Below are positions 23,878 through 34,286 of a DNA stretch of 64,000 nucleotides, in pieces (within the stretch, counting starts at the first letter, position 1; each line of letters opens with the position of its first letter). This DNA is from Lingula anatina (taxonomy: Eukaryota; Brachiopoda; Lingulata; Lingulida; Lingulidae), in assembly GCF_001039355.2 (NCBI RefSeq), contig NW_019775425.1, positions 670,124-734,123 of the forward strand, read 5' to 3'. Made by a program: the position numbers and the translations under genes. The notes beneath the pieces were generated by a model, which saw only the letters and a program-made list of their open reading frames with translations, had not been told where the DNA came from and ran no database searches.

Positions 23878-26259
23878 TAGTAGTAGTAGTTTATTTACCG
23901 TGACATTCTTGTCATAGGTACGGTACAATAATTTACAGCATAATAATGTTAATCATAATAAAGTAAATAAATGAGAATGAAGATAATACAATACCAATAC
24001 GTCAAGTCTAATTTTTAAATCTTTCCCTGCGCTTGCAGGCCTCTAATAAAAATTTCCTGAGATTTCTATTTTCTGTTAGGTTATGACTTCCAAGTAACAG
24101 TATTAATTTAAAAACCGGGGGCTTCTGCCAGTAATATTTTTTAATATATTTGTTTCTCAAGTCACTATAATATGGGCAGATAAAGACGAAATGAAACTCA
24201 TCCTCCATATAATTTCGGTCACATAGTGTACATTTTCTATCTTCTTTCGGAACACTGTGGTATCTCCCCTCATGAGTTTATGATCTGATATTCTAAACTT
24301 ACATATAATTTGTCTATTTTTAAAGGAGCGATTTTTCCTAGATAGCCTTGTAGGTCGAAAATATCTGTCAAGTGTCTATACAGTAAACATTTAGATGATT
24401 TTTGTATTATTACACGAATTTCTTGAATTAAGTTGTCCCTTAAACGTGTTTCAAAGTCTTTTAGAAAATAAGATTCATCTGGTACACTTGGATCCTCCCA
24501 GACATCTTATAGTCCGAGACATGTTAACATGCTTTTTACCTTAGTTGCCCAGTTATCGAACTCATTACACGAAAGAAGTAGGTTATCATAGACCCCCCTT
24601 AAAATACAATTTTGTGTTCTTAATAACCTAGTTCAATACCTCACTATTTTGACCATCCTATGGTATTTCAATCGCAATCGCCCTAATTCGTTATAGACAG
24701 CAGCCGACACGACTTTGGTACTGACCCCCAAGGTCGCTTTACAATATTGCAAATGTACTTTTTCAATGTCTGATAAATTATGGAACCCTCAGACCACACT
24801 TCCGTAATTTAGGATTGGTAACAAATAGGTCTCAAAGAGAAAAAGTTCAGATTCTACATTAAAGAATGAGTCTCTTGCTTTTCTTCCCTGATCTGCTATA
24901 GCTTTCTGTGTGGTAAGAAACTTTCCATTAGAACTTAAAAGTAACCCTAGATAAGGAAAAATATTAGTTGTCTCAATTTTCATTCCCTTATAATGCCACG
25001 ATTCATTTTCATGAATTTTCCCCGTTTTTTTTTTTTTTAAATCAAAATTTTAGTTTTACTAACATACACTGTTAACCCCACTCCATACTGTGTAAGGTTG
25101 TCTATCATATTTTGCAAATCAGAGGGTGGCTCAGAAAACAAAACCGTATCATCTGCATACATCAACAAAAAGATATTTAACTCTCCCATTTTCAGACTGC
25201 TGCTATTGTTTTTCAGTAATAAATCTCAAAATCTGTCAGAAGGTCACCTTTGTGTTGGCATTTGTCACTGATTAGTGCCTACCCCGGTGTAATAGGTGAA
25301 TTAGTGTGACCATATGTGTGGAATTTCATGTCAGACGGACATATAAACGTCAAAAAATTGTCAAAATATTAAAAATTATACATCTTTGTATAGCAGTCGT
25401 GGATCGGTACGGTTCAGTTGTCAGTTGTGAACTACTTCCTGGTTTTCACAAGGTCCTTCAAAGACTCTAAAACATCGTTATAATTGCAGCACATACCATA
25501 AAACACCCAAAAATACTTAGATATGGGCATAACAGATTGCATACTTGCAAAAATTCCACATGACAACGATTAAAGGCCTCCCGGGAATTCTTTTCCCTTG
25601 ACGCTCTTTGTTTCCCCGGCGGTCGATGCAGCATATATTTCAAAACAAACTGTCTGCAAATTAAGCACGATTTTTCACCCTTGAATTCGATCCGATTATT
25701 TCTACAAGTATTCTCTGTCCCAAATGCATAAAGATAAATTGTTACCTTACCGTGTTGTTAGAAAAACTGCTTTTTTCTCCAAGTCCACGTCTATACTCCC
25801 GTTCACCGTCAGCTAAAAATGACCACTCAGCTTTGCGTCTTACACCACTGCACGTCTCCTCCGGTACCCCTTATTGCATCGTTTATTTCATTTTCTGTAA
25901 AAATAGCATCTAATTCTGGAAAACCCGAGTCTATTCTCAGATCTATATAATCAGGCTTGTTTATATCTTCTTGATTCATATTTTTGGGTTCCGTAACAAC
26001 GTCTCAAAATGTTTCAAAAAAGCATCCGCAGTTAAATTGTTTGGTTTTACTGTTTTCGTTCGTTTAAATTTTTGAAAGAATTCAGTCGGATTATGTTTTC
26101 TTATGTATAATAACCTATTCCCCTCGTGCGTAATGTACTGTGTTTTCTTTCTCTTAATAAGGGTCTTATATTCCGATCTGATGTCACATAATTTTTCTCG
26201 ATTTACAGTATTTTTCTTTATATTGTTTTTCTCGATTTACAGTATTTTTCTTTATATTG
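23878..26259 (-). mobile_element. 5'-truncated LINE inserted in unit B
   Basis: Unit A joins GTTTAAATG to TTTTTGTTATGGAG; unit B has 2.4 kb between. On the minus strand, from high to low coordinates, I read KRKKTQYITHEGNRLLYI and FPELDAIFTENEINDAI near 26150-25880. A ~600 bp stretch without LINE homology (about 25250-25865) follows. Then comes MYADDTVLFSEPPSDLQNMI near 25150, the catalytic RT box. Then YLGLLLSSNGKF (24789-24983), IEKVHLQYCKATLGVSTKVV near 24740, and a C-terminal EFHFVFICPYYSDLRNKYIK block (24008-24208). The 3' end is a TACTACTACTA repeat, typical of CR1-like elements. Several frames are needed, so it is inactive. A 34 bp sequence is exactly duplicated at its 5' end (26192-26225, 26226-26259). 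Confidence 0.88.
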
Positions 26260-26617
26260 TGTTTGTTACGGAGTTTTGAGCCCCTAATTACGGAATGTCA
26301 TGACACAAAGGCATCGTTTTGCTTTATCAACTATAAAATCTGAACTAAGACTTTTAAGATAAATCGCTGGCAGTTTTGGAGTAATAAATGGTGTCTTTAA
26401 ATCAGTTTCCAAGTCAAGAGAAAGTACCATCGTCTGAAGGTGACTTATACATTTGTGTCGTCAATGTTCGTCGCTTTTCTATTTTTAGAATGTACAAATT
26501 GGACTTCTCTTACAAGTTTTACCCATATGATCGCATGAATATATGATTAATGAAATCACCGAACCCAAAATAGGATCAGTATTTTTATCCATGTGATCAC
26601 ATCGTTCGTGCTTCATA

Positions 26618-27309
26618 GACTGCATTCCCACAGATTTTAGATCGATCTATTCCCGTGGGGAGTCTCACTAGATTACTGTCGGCTTAGACTGCATTCTCAA
26701 CGAATTGAGCCAGGCTTTACAAATCCTGAGAACTAAAAATGGCGTACAGTAATTAAATCTCGGCTCCGAACATGAATATCTCCGTGAATATCTCTGGTGA
26801 TATTATCTCCGTAGATAGTCCATTCATTGCTGCTCTACGGGCCAATTCATTCCTTTTTCGTCTCTGTTTTGAAAGATAATAGAACAGAAGAGCTTTTTTC
26901 CTTCGATCGCCTTCAGCCGCCATGCTTTCTTCACCACGAGTTTAACTGATGAGCATGCGCACTTAATATTTCTCAGGTAGCTTCCGCATGGCGAACGGAG
27001 CCGAGATTTAATTACTGTACCCTGCAGGGACGACGTGTGGGGAGGCGTGTGAGAGGCGGAGAGACTACTAAAAGATTAGGCGGTTTTTCTTTCATGTACG
27101 TCCGCCATTTTTAGTTCTCAGGATTTGTAAAGCCTGGCTCAATTCGTTGAGAATGCGGTCTTAGTCGGCTTAAATGTTTGTCCCGCCTACTAAAATATGT
27201 AAGGGGGTAGTTAACTTCCGTGCGCGCTCGGCTGACGGCAATTTAGCGTGAACCCCCAGGGAGTTAGGTCGATCCAGATGGATCGATCTAAATCTGTGGG
27301 AATGCAGTC
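26618..27309. mobile_element. MITE with GACTGCATTCCCACAGATTT termini (outer)
   Basis: The left end GACTGCATTCCCACAGATTT is repeated inverted at the right end, AAATCTGTGGGAATGCAGTC, with GATCGATC just inside each. The flanks TA and TTA suggest a TA or TWA target site, as used by Tc1/mariner or PIF/Harbinger elements. It lies in a ~0.9 kb stretch (about 26481-27361) absent from unit A. Confidence 0.7.
26687..27160. mobile_element. Nested related MITE with GACTGCATTCTCAACG termini (inner)
   Basis: Inverted termini over 50 bp long (GACTGCATTCTCAACGAATT on the left, complementary sequence ending in CGGTC on the right) continue inwards to a second paired block, CAGTAATTAAATCTCGGCTC (near 26748) and its complement near 26997. 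TTA flanks both ends, and GTCGGCTTA occurs on both sides. The first bases are the same as in the outer element, so one family member appears to have inserted into another. Confidence 0.7.
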
Positions 27310-28754
27310 TTAGATACGACACTGTACCGTAACGTGATGTTTGTCTTCTAGACATACAACAAATACGCGTGTATGCACCACGTGTTAGAGAGGTGTATGC
27401 AAAACAAGTAACAATTTGGACACCTTGCTGACGAGTAGTGTGTCCGACTTATATAGAATAGTAAACGTTTAGGGTCATTCATCTGACTTATGTTTAGCAG
27501 TACGGTGGATGTCAAGTAAAAAAGACCCATTCAAGATGTATCACGGATCCATGTGTGGCGTGCGTGTATGCGACGCATCTTGCCATTTCTATTTTGGTCA
27601 GTGGACACGTGCGGTGGTATGAACTCAATAACCATAGGTAAGTGTGTAATTATTTATATGACCTAAATGAAAGGAAAGTAAAATGCATATGCCCCTTACC
27701 TCAACTTGCTTATGTAAGAAATTAAAAAAGATTAAATTCATTCTCCGTAATGACTAGTTTGAATAATTATTTATGAAACTCAAATAGTGGTGATATCAAG
27801 CAATGGCAGTTAAATCACAAACTCAATGTGACATTATTTGTGAGCATGTAATAATAAAACCAATTTCGAATTAAGCTCTGTGATCTCCGGTCCTGGTGAA
27901 TATTGCTGAATGCATGTGCGACTTGCGGGTTATCACGCTTCATCAGTCGATTTCTATAAGAAGGAAAACATTACTGGCAAAAAACGCTTAAACACCCTAG
28001 CGCTAATGTGTTAATTTGATTCTTCGAACTCAGCCTTTTGTTTATGGAGAGGTGCATAATCAAAAGGGAGAGAAGCAACACACAAGTATTAAACCCAGGG
28101 CTTAAATTACTTTTATGGTATTCATAATCAGAGGTGTGAACGCAATCAATATTTGTTACTTCTTATGATTTTCAACGGGGATAAAGCCGTAAACCAAAAC
28201 ATTATAAGTTACCAGTCAGGTTTAGGCAGGTCCTGAGGATGCATACCTTACAGCTCGTCACATAATGTATCAGCTGCTCAAATAGATTTTATTTATGCAG
28301 ATAAACAGTAGCGTGTTTAAACATGTAGTAGATAAAGTGAAAAAAGGAAATAATATTTGTGGTGAAATGAATATATACACAGCAGTATCCGCGTATTTTT
28401 TCTTGTTGTTTCCTCTTAAATTATTTCCTCTTATATCAGAACACATTCAGCATGTTTTATGTGTCACTTTCGTATGCCTTCAAAGACAAAGTTTCACTGT
28501 TGTCGCTTAATAGTTAAATAACACGCGTTAATTTCACACGTTGAACTAATCTGAAGTCAAGCAATACTTTTTAATCTTACCTTATTAGGTGAATCTCATA
28601 AACAAAGAAGCGAAACAAACAAAACAACAAAAAAGTCAAATTTACCACCTCCTGGCGGACTTTGCCGCCCACCAATTATCTTGCCAGTTCTGAATTGCGC
28701 GCAACCCGAAGTCGGTGCGAAAAGTGTGCTCAATGGCATTGCGGAAATGTGAGA

Positions 28755-29290
28755 ATCCCGTGCTTGAGCATGGGCTAAGAATTTTTTCCTTTCCCCGTAT
28801 TGTTACAGAGTTACTACCTCCTGATATCAGGGGTATCTAAAAATTAACAGTATACAAAATTAAAGTTCCGGTATTGGCCAGTGTCAAAAAAGAGAGTTGA
28901 AAGGCTATTTGGTCGGAGGAAAATACCTTTTACCCCTGGATATTTTGTTAAATATGAGATTTTTGAGGAAAAATCTCACACTGTGCATTTTTTATTTACA
29001 CCACCTCACGCAGATTTTCGCACGTTTCCTAGTCTGGTGTGACGTCACATAGTGCCCACAGCCTCATTTTAGGCTCACCCGGATGACCCTCATCTTAATT
29101 TTTAAATTGGCGAAGGTCATTTACCGATGGCTATAAAGGATTCTTAAATCAGTACGATAATAAATAAAAGAGGAGTGTACTTTTCATCCATGGGAGTCTT
29201 TGGTATGTGCACCCTTCCTTCAATAGTCAGCAACATGTAGCTGAGGTGTGCATTATTTTTTTCACACGAAATGACAGAGATTGACGATCT
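28755..29290. other. Unit B-specific ~0.5 kb insertion upstream of the SOD-like exons
   Basis: Relative to unit A (near 14375), unit B gains roughly half a kilobase between CAATGGCATTGCGGAAAT and CGCACAATATATAACCA. It contains no ORF or terminal repeats that I can define. Confidence 0.4.
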
Positions 29291-29840
29291 AGACGCCATA
29301 AATGCGCACAATATATAACCACACTATGGCGGGCAGTCCATAGCTTGTCACGGTGCCACAGGACTCACGCGATGAATCACGGCTTACATTACAATCATCA
29401 CCATGATCGTGTAATCGCGTGTTCAGCTCGGCAGGATCCCAATGCCTTGTCCCCCGAGAGTACCAAGGATAATAATAAATTATAGGAACCATCACCATCC
29501 AAATGACAACAGCAACTCCACGGATGGTAACATGAACGTAGACCAGCGCCTAGCACATCTAAATGGAAGAAACTATGCAAATGCGGAATGGACTGCTGTA
29601 GGTGTTACTACACACGAGCAATCGTCACAACATCAACACATTCGAGAGTCGTCCTTAGGAAGAAGCGCGACACCACTAAACAAATAAAAAAATCTTTGCA
29701 TCCTTCCCAGTCAGAGAGAATGCCACACGCCCAACATCGTGATTAAAGTCTTAAGCAGAAGGTAAGAGCAAACGCGAAAATAAAGTGCCTTCAAATTCTC
29801 TGCGACAACTTTTCATTTTATTTTTAAGTTCTATTTACAG

Positions 29841-30148
29841 TCTATCGACGATGGTGTGGATATTTTGTTTGACCTGGAAGGGTTTCACGCCCATCACGGT
29901 CATGTTCACTCTGTCCACATCCACAAATAAGGGGACACTGGGGGGCGCCTGTACGTCTACTGGTGGACTTTACCATCGACACGTCCACAAATTCTGTAAC
30001 AAGACAGCATGATGGGTTTCTGCGTGGTTAGCCTATTTTTCCAGACTTGATGACATTTTATGCCATGAAAATTGGAACGCGAAAGAAAGGAAATTACTAA
30101 CCCAGATGACTCAGAGGCCAGAATTCCATTATTGGAAGTTCCCTTGTG
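29841..30148 (+). pseudogene. Cu/Zn superoxide dismutase-like gene remnant, unit B
   Basis: This is the paralogue of the unit A fragment. The exon at 29841 keeps its acceptor (CTATTTACAG) and reads DDGVDILFDLEGFHAHHGHV, then SVHIHK, but a TAA stop falls where the Glu-Cys of HVHEC stood. One extra base in the G run then shifts the frame (CTSTGG continues in another frame). The third exon (30045-30148) keeps both splice sites, but its frame decays after LLTQM. The exon matching 14731-14773 is largely deleted here: CATCGT joins almost directly to the AAGTCTTAAGCAGAAG|GTAAG donor end. This copy is clearly dead. Confidence 0.75.
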
Positions 30149-30583
30149 GTAAATGTTCCCTCTTTTAATTGTTCAACGTTTGTCTTGTCATTATCCTGAT
30201 TATCAGAAGTTGTCGAAGTCATTTTGTCAGAAGGGTCTAACACAAAGTGGTTTATTACGTATTTACCCTACATTTTTATTCGCGGTATATGATATTTCCC
30301 CCTCATCTGTGTTGTGTGTTGTATATTGCGCAAATTGAGCTTTCCATAATGTCCGCTTTCCTGCGCATAGGATCTTTGTGAATTTAGGGAGAGCGGCAGT
30401 CGACATAAAATATATAACTCATCTCTATCTAAGACAACTAATGATACATGTGGAAGGCTGAGAACATACATGTACTAGTACAATTTACGCGTACTATAAA
30501 GTAATGACGATGTATGAATCAATATAAATCGGGCAAACGATAATTCCGAGTTGTCACCCTGTGTTAAGGGTTTCTATTTAATT

Positions 30584-30850
30584 ACCTCCGCCAAGGAGGT
30601 TATGTTTTCACCCCTGTTTGTCTGTCTGTTTGTTTGTCTGTCATCAACATAACTCAAAAAGTTATGGACCGATTTTGATGAAATTTTGAGGAACTGTCAG
30701 AAGTGGGCTAAGGAAGAGATGATTAGTGTTTGATCCGGATCAATAATCAATCAATAAGAAAAAATATCGAAAATTTAGGGGTGAAACAGCATTGGATGCA
30801 GACTTTGCTGCCTTGGCGGAGGTCTGCGCTCTCTCAGTGCTTTGCTAGTT
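30584..30850. mobile_element. Short MITE-like repeat with CCTCCGCCAAGG termini
   Basis: ACCTCCGCCAAGG at the left is inverted at the right as CCTTGGCGGAGGT, followed by the tail CTGCGCTCTC. Inside are a TGTCTGTCTGTTTG run and AACTCAAAAAGTTATGGAC...GATTTTGATGAAATTTT. From memory, this consensus occurs in many marine invertebrate genomes. It sits exactly at the right boundary of unit B. Confidence 0.75.
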
Positions 30851-31130
30851 TGACATATAATTCTAACAGTGGTATTAATATATGTACCACTACTACAATG
30901 GATACTACTTGCTTGACTAAGCACACAGTCATAACAGCAGTGGTCAGAAGTTTCCAAGTAACTGGTTTGGTTTTTTGTAGTGAGAGCCAAATATGACCAT
31001 AAGACTTTTACACCCTTTTCGTTACTACTGGGTTTTGATTATTTTGTGAACAATTTGCACCTTACTGTATGCAGATTGTTAGAAAAAGCAGTGCATCGTT
31101 ATTATTTCTGTCATTGCTATTGTTTTTGTA

Positions 31131-31276
31131 GATTCACGTTGGTCCACGCAGAAAACCGATTCCCCGTTGTGTCACTGGAATCAGGAGTGCTGCAAAATAG
31201 AAGGATGTCGGGAATAGTGATAGTTACCGAGTTTCTTTTCATCTGTATCAAAGTCTGCACACTCTACTTGGCCTGA
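31131..31276 (+). pseudogene. Possible degenerate last exon of the SOD-like gene
   Basis: After TTGTTTTTGTAG the phase-0 frame reads IHVGPRRK...VTGIRSAAK and then a stop. The next frame reads VVSLESG...NRRMSGIVIV. Together they resemble the SOD C-terminus (VVHVGPDD...SLVTGNAG.R.ACGVI) with one indel. The position, just outside unit B and downstream of the B remnant, is what a last exon left out of the duplication would have. The similarity is weak and could be chance. Confidence 0.3.
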
Positions 31277-32743
31277 GGGCGTTCTGGTTCTTGATTTTGG
31301 TATGAAGAGGATTGTTGTCAGTCAGTTCGGATATGATACGCATGTATACCGCCCAAACGATTTGTATTTTATGAGAACAAAGAGGAATTAAATACATTTG
31401 TAGTTACAGATACCTTTAAAGCGTGAATGCTTTTTTTCGATAAGAGTTTGAAATGGGTCAATAATTACATGGACAATGAGCGTGTTACGTTTTAGACAGT
31501 AGGTGTATGGAATCCAGTGAAAGTGATGTAAGCAACACTGTAGCTCTTATCAATATATCATTTCCTACGTTTGGGATTGTTGAGTTCACTGGTTGCTTCT
31601 CACACTGCTTTTATTCTAGTTGCATATTAAGTCTTAGAGCATATTGACAACAACGCTATTAGAATCGAAAAAATGACAAAAGCATTGAACAACTTTTATT
31701 TGAAAATGGAGTAGAATTGGACGTGACAGTCGTCTACTTAAATCTAAAGAACATTATCCGTTATATAACAGATAGGGTTGATTAGCTAATTATCAACCAA
31801 TAGTTAATACTTGTAAATTTGTGCTGACTAGTATTGTTTGCCATCTACGTATTAATATGTATTTTTAAAAGATCATATGACTAAATTATAATGAAAAAAA
31901 TTCAAGATTTCCAATTTAGTTGGTTTGAAATTACTTCTTCTCTTTCCTTTTTCTGATGGAAAGTACGTACTTAACATCTCGAATTGTGATCAGTTTATTA
32001 TCATATTTATCAGAAAATATTTTAAACACTGAGATGATACTTACGGTTGTATTTTGTTTTGGAAATGTGTTGCTCTTGATATTTTTAATGGGCCATTTGT
32101 ACTGATTCAATAAAGAGAATATTTTTGTTGGGTTATTTTCCCCCCATACATGTCTTGAACATGAAAGCATGTTTCTATACTAGGTCTACATGTTTAAAAC
32201 ATACTTACAAACAAGCCACGCTGATCATGATGCATAACGTTTTATGACCTTACCGTAATCAATATCTAATAAAAATCATGGTCTACATACAGAAGTCAGA
32301 AAACTTAAAACTATCACATAAAGAATGACCAAAAAGAATTCACACAACTCGGCATCATCATTAAACCTTAATACATGTACAATCAGCCTGTTTAATTTCG
32401 ATCTACCAAGATAAATCAGTTCTTTCTTTAGATAACAACAGAAAGTAATCACAAAAAAAGCTAAATGGTGAATAATTGCTCAAATTTTAATGGCACATCT
32501 AAACATAAAATCTTTGTCGTAAACAACTACAAATATGTACTTTACACTCTGAATCACTGTGGTTTCCTCATATAGATTAAATGGTGAAAACAAACAAAGT
32601 TCATCCGGCTCATGTTCTACGCTTTTAACCCAGTTCCCCGAATATGTTCTTTTCTATCCAGCAGCGTCTGTCGTCCAATGAGAGTATAAAAATAAAGCAA
32701 TTTAGTTCAGATCCGCAATTAATTTCCGGCGGTTGCTTTTTTT
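31277..32743. other. Noncoding stretch between the SOD remnant and the peptide gene
   Basis: AT-rich; I see no exon-like block with matching splice sites. The 3' UTR of the minus-strand peptide precursor should lie in its right part, but no nearby AATAAA on that strand stands out. Confidence 0.45.
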
Positions 32744-34217
32744 TCACAGCTGACTTATCAGGTGCTTCGATCGCAACTCTTGTCGCGTCACTACTCCGTC
32801 ACCTGAAAGTAGACATAGACCCAAATGACATTTAATGAAAAGAAATGTCTACCATGTCAGATGATTCTTACTCCCATGATATATGAAAATTTCAGTAACA
32901 TTTGGGGGGGGGGGTCGCTTATATTCAATTACAGTGTAATTTTCTTTTAACTAACCCACACGGCAAAATGATGACGCGTGTTACGCGCCAAGTCTTCACC
33001 CTGCAAAGCAGACGGAAGAAAACACGCATAGGTAGACTTGTTATGTTAATAGCTTGTAGTTCACCGAGATCCCTGTGTTCATTATACCCTTAATTTTTGA
33101 TAAAAAAGGTGGTAATGAATCGTTTATGATTAAATATTTTACTTCTTACTTATTTACCTCTATAGCCATTTACCATTTATTCACTTTCGGCGACTACTTA
33201 CGGTTTGTGTCTACTATTCTATCTACAAAAACATCTGCGATCTGTGAAGATTCGTTGAGTAAATCTGCTAATTCTTCGTTGGTCATTAAGGGGCTGAAAT
33301 AAATACCATCAATTTATCAAAAGCATAACAGTATATATGGATTTACTCATGGTTTTAAAGATCACGACAAGCAAAAGTGCATGGTAACGTTTATGTACTC
33401 ATACGTGCACAACATACAATCAACCAATACAGAGCAGCACTTTTATCTCCCCTATTTGCGGTTACGTGTTACATATATTTACACAGATATTTCAATAGTG
33501 CAGCCTGGGCGTTTTATTCAAACATACAAAGAAATTAAAATGAAATGAATGCATGGCAGATGGTAAAATCAATGGGGTCTGTAAAAAAGTAGGGTCACCA
33601 TTGCCTTTACTACCCTCTTATATCAGGGGCCTCTAAAATAGTATACAAAATTAAAATGTATAGGTGTGATACAACACTTTTCTAACAGACTACTAGCGCA
33701 CATTGTGGCCAGAGAGTGGGCTTTAATACCAGTATGCTTTCGCTGTACTCCTAACACAATGTGTCCTGATTTCAATGCCATGTAAATTGATATCCCACAT
33801 GAGATGTGAGGGCTGAGACGGGCAGTGTGTCGTGACCACTCCCATCTCATCCAAAACACGTACGTGTATAGGAGCAAGCACAGACTTCAAGATTTCTGGG
33901 TGCTCATTCGATTCAAACACCACTGATTAAAACAAATGGGAATTCGAGACCATACACTCAGGCTTATGATGATAACGGTGACATTAGTGAGTTAATAGAT
34001 ACCTTCCAAATAAATTTTAAAAATATTATTTGGAAAATATGTATGGATACATCATTCGTTTTGTATGGACGAGTGAGGTGCATGTGCAAATGGCCTATAA
34101 GTGAATGACTAAAATGGTATAAATACAACCGGTTTCATGAATTATTTCGTGCAAACTACCCCCTAAGTTTTGGGTATTGCAGGTCATCGCGCTTCTTCCG
34201 TAAGTAATACATGGCAA

Positions 34218-34286
<69 letters not shown>

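Larger units (their letters stand above)
16229..30583. repeat. Tandem segmental duplication, unit B (~14.4 kb)
   Basis: This is the second copy of the unit starting at 3326, in the same orientation and directly abutting it. It is longer because of B-only insertions: a GPCR-derived fragment (16380-16484), ~290 bp at 19262-19551, a LINE fragment at 21095-21814, ~0.8 kb at 21978-22772, a 2.4 kb LINE at 23878-26259, ~0.9 kb with nested MITEs at about 26481-27361, and ~0.5 kb at 28755-29290. The unit ends exactly where a widespread-type MITE (30584-30850) begins. Confidence 0.9.
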
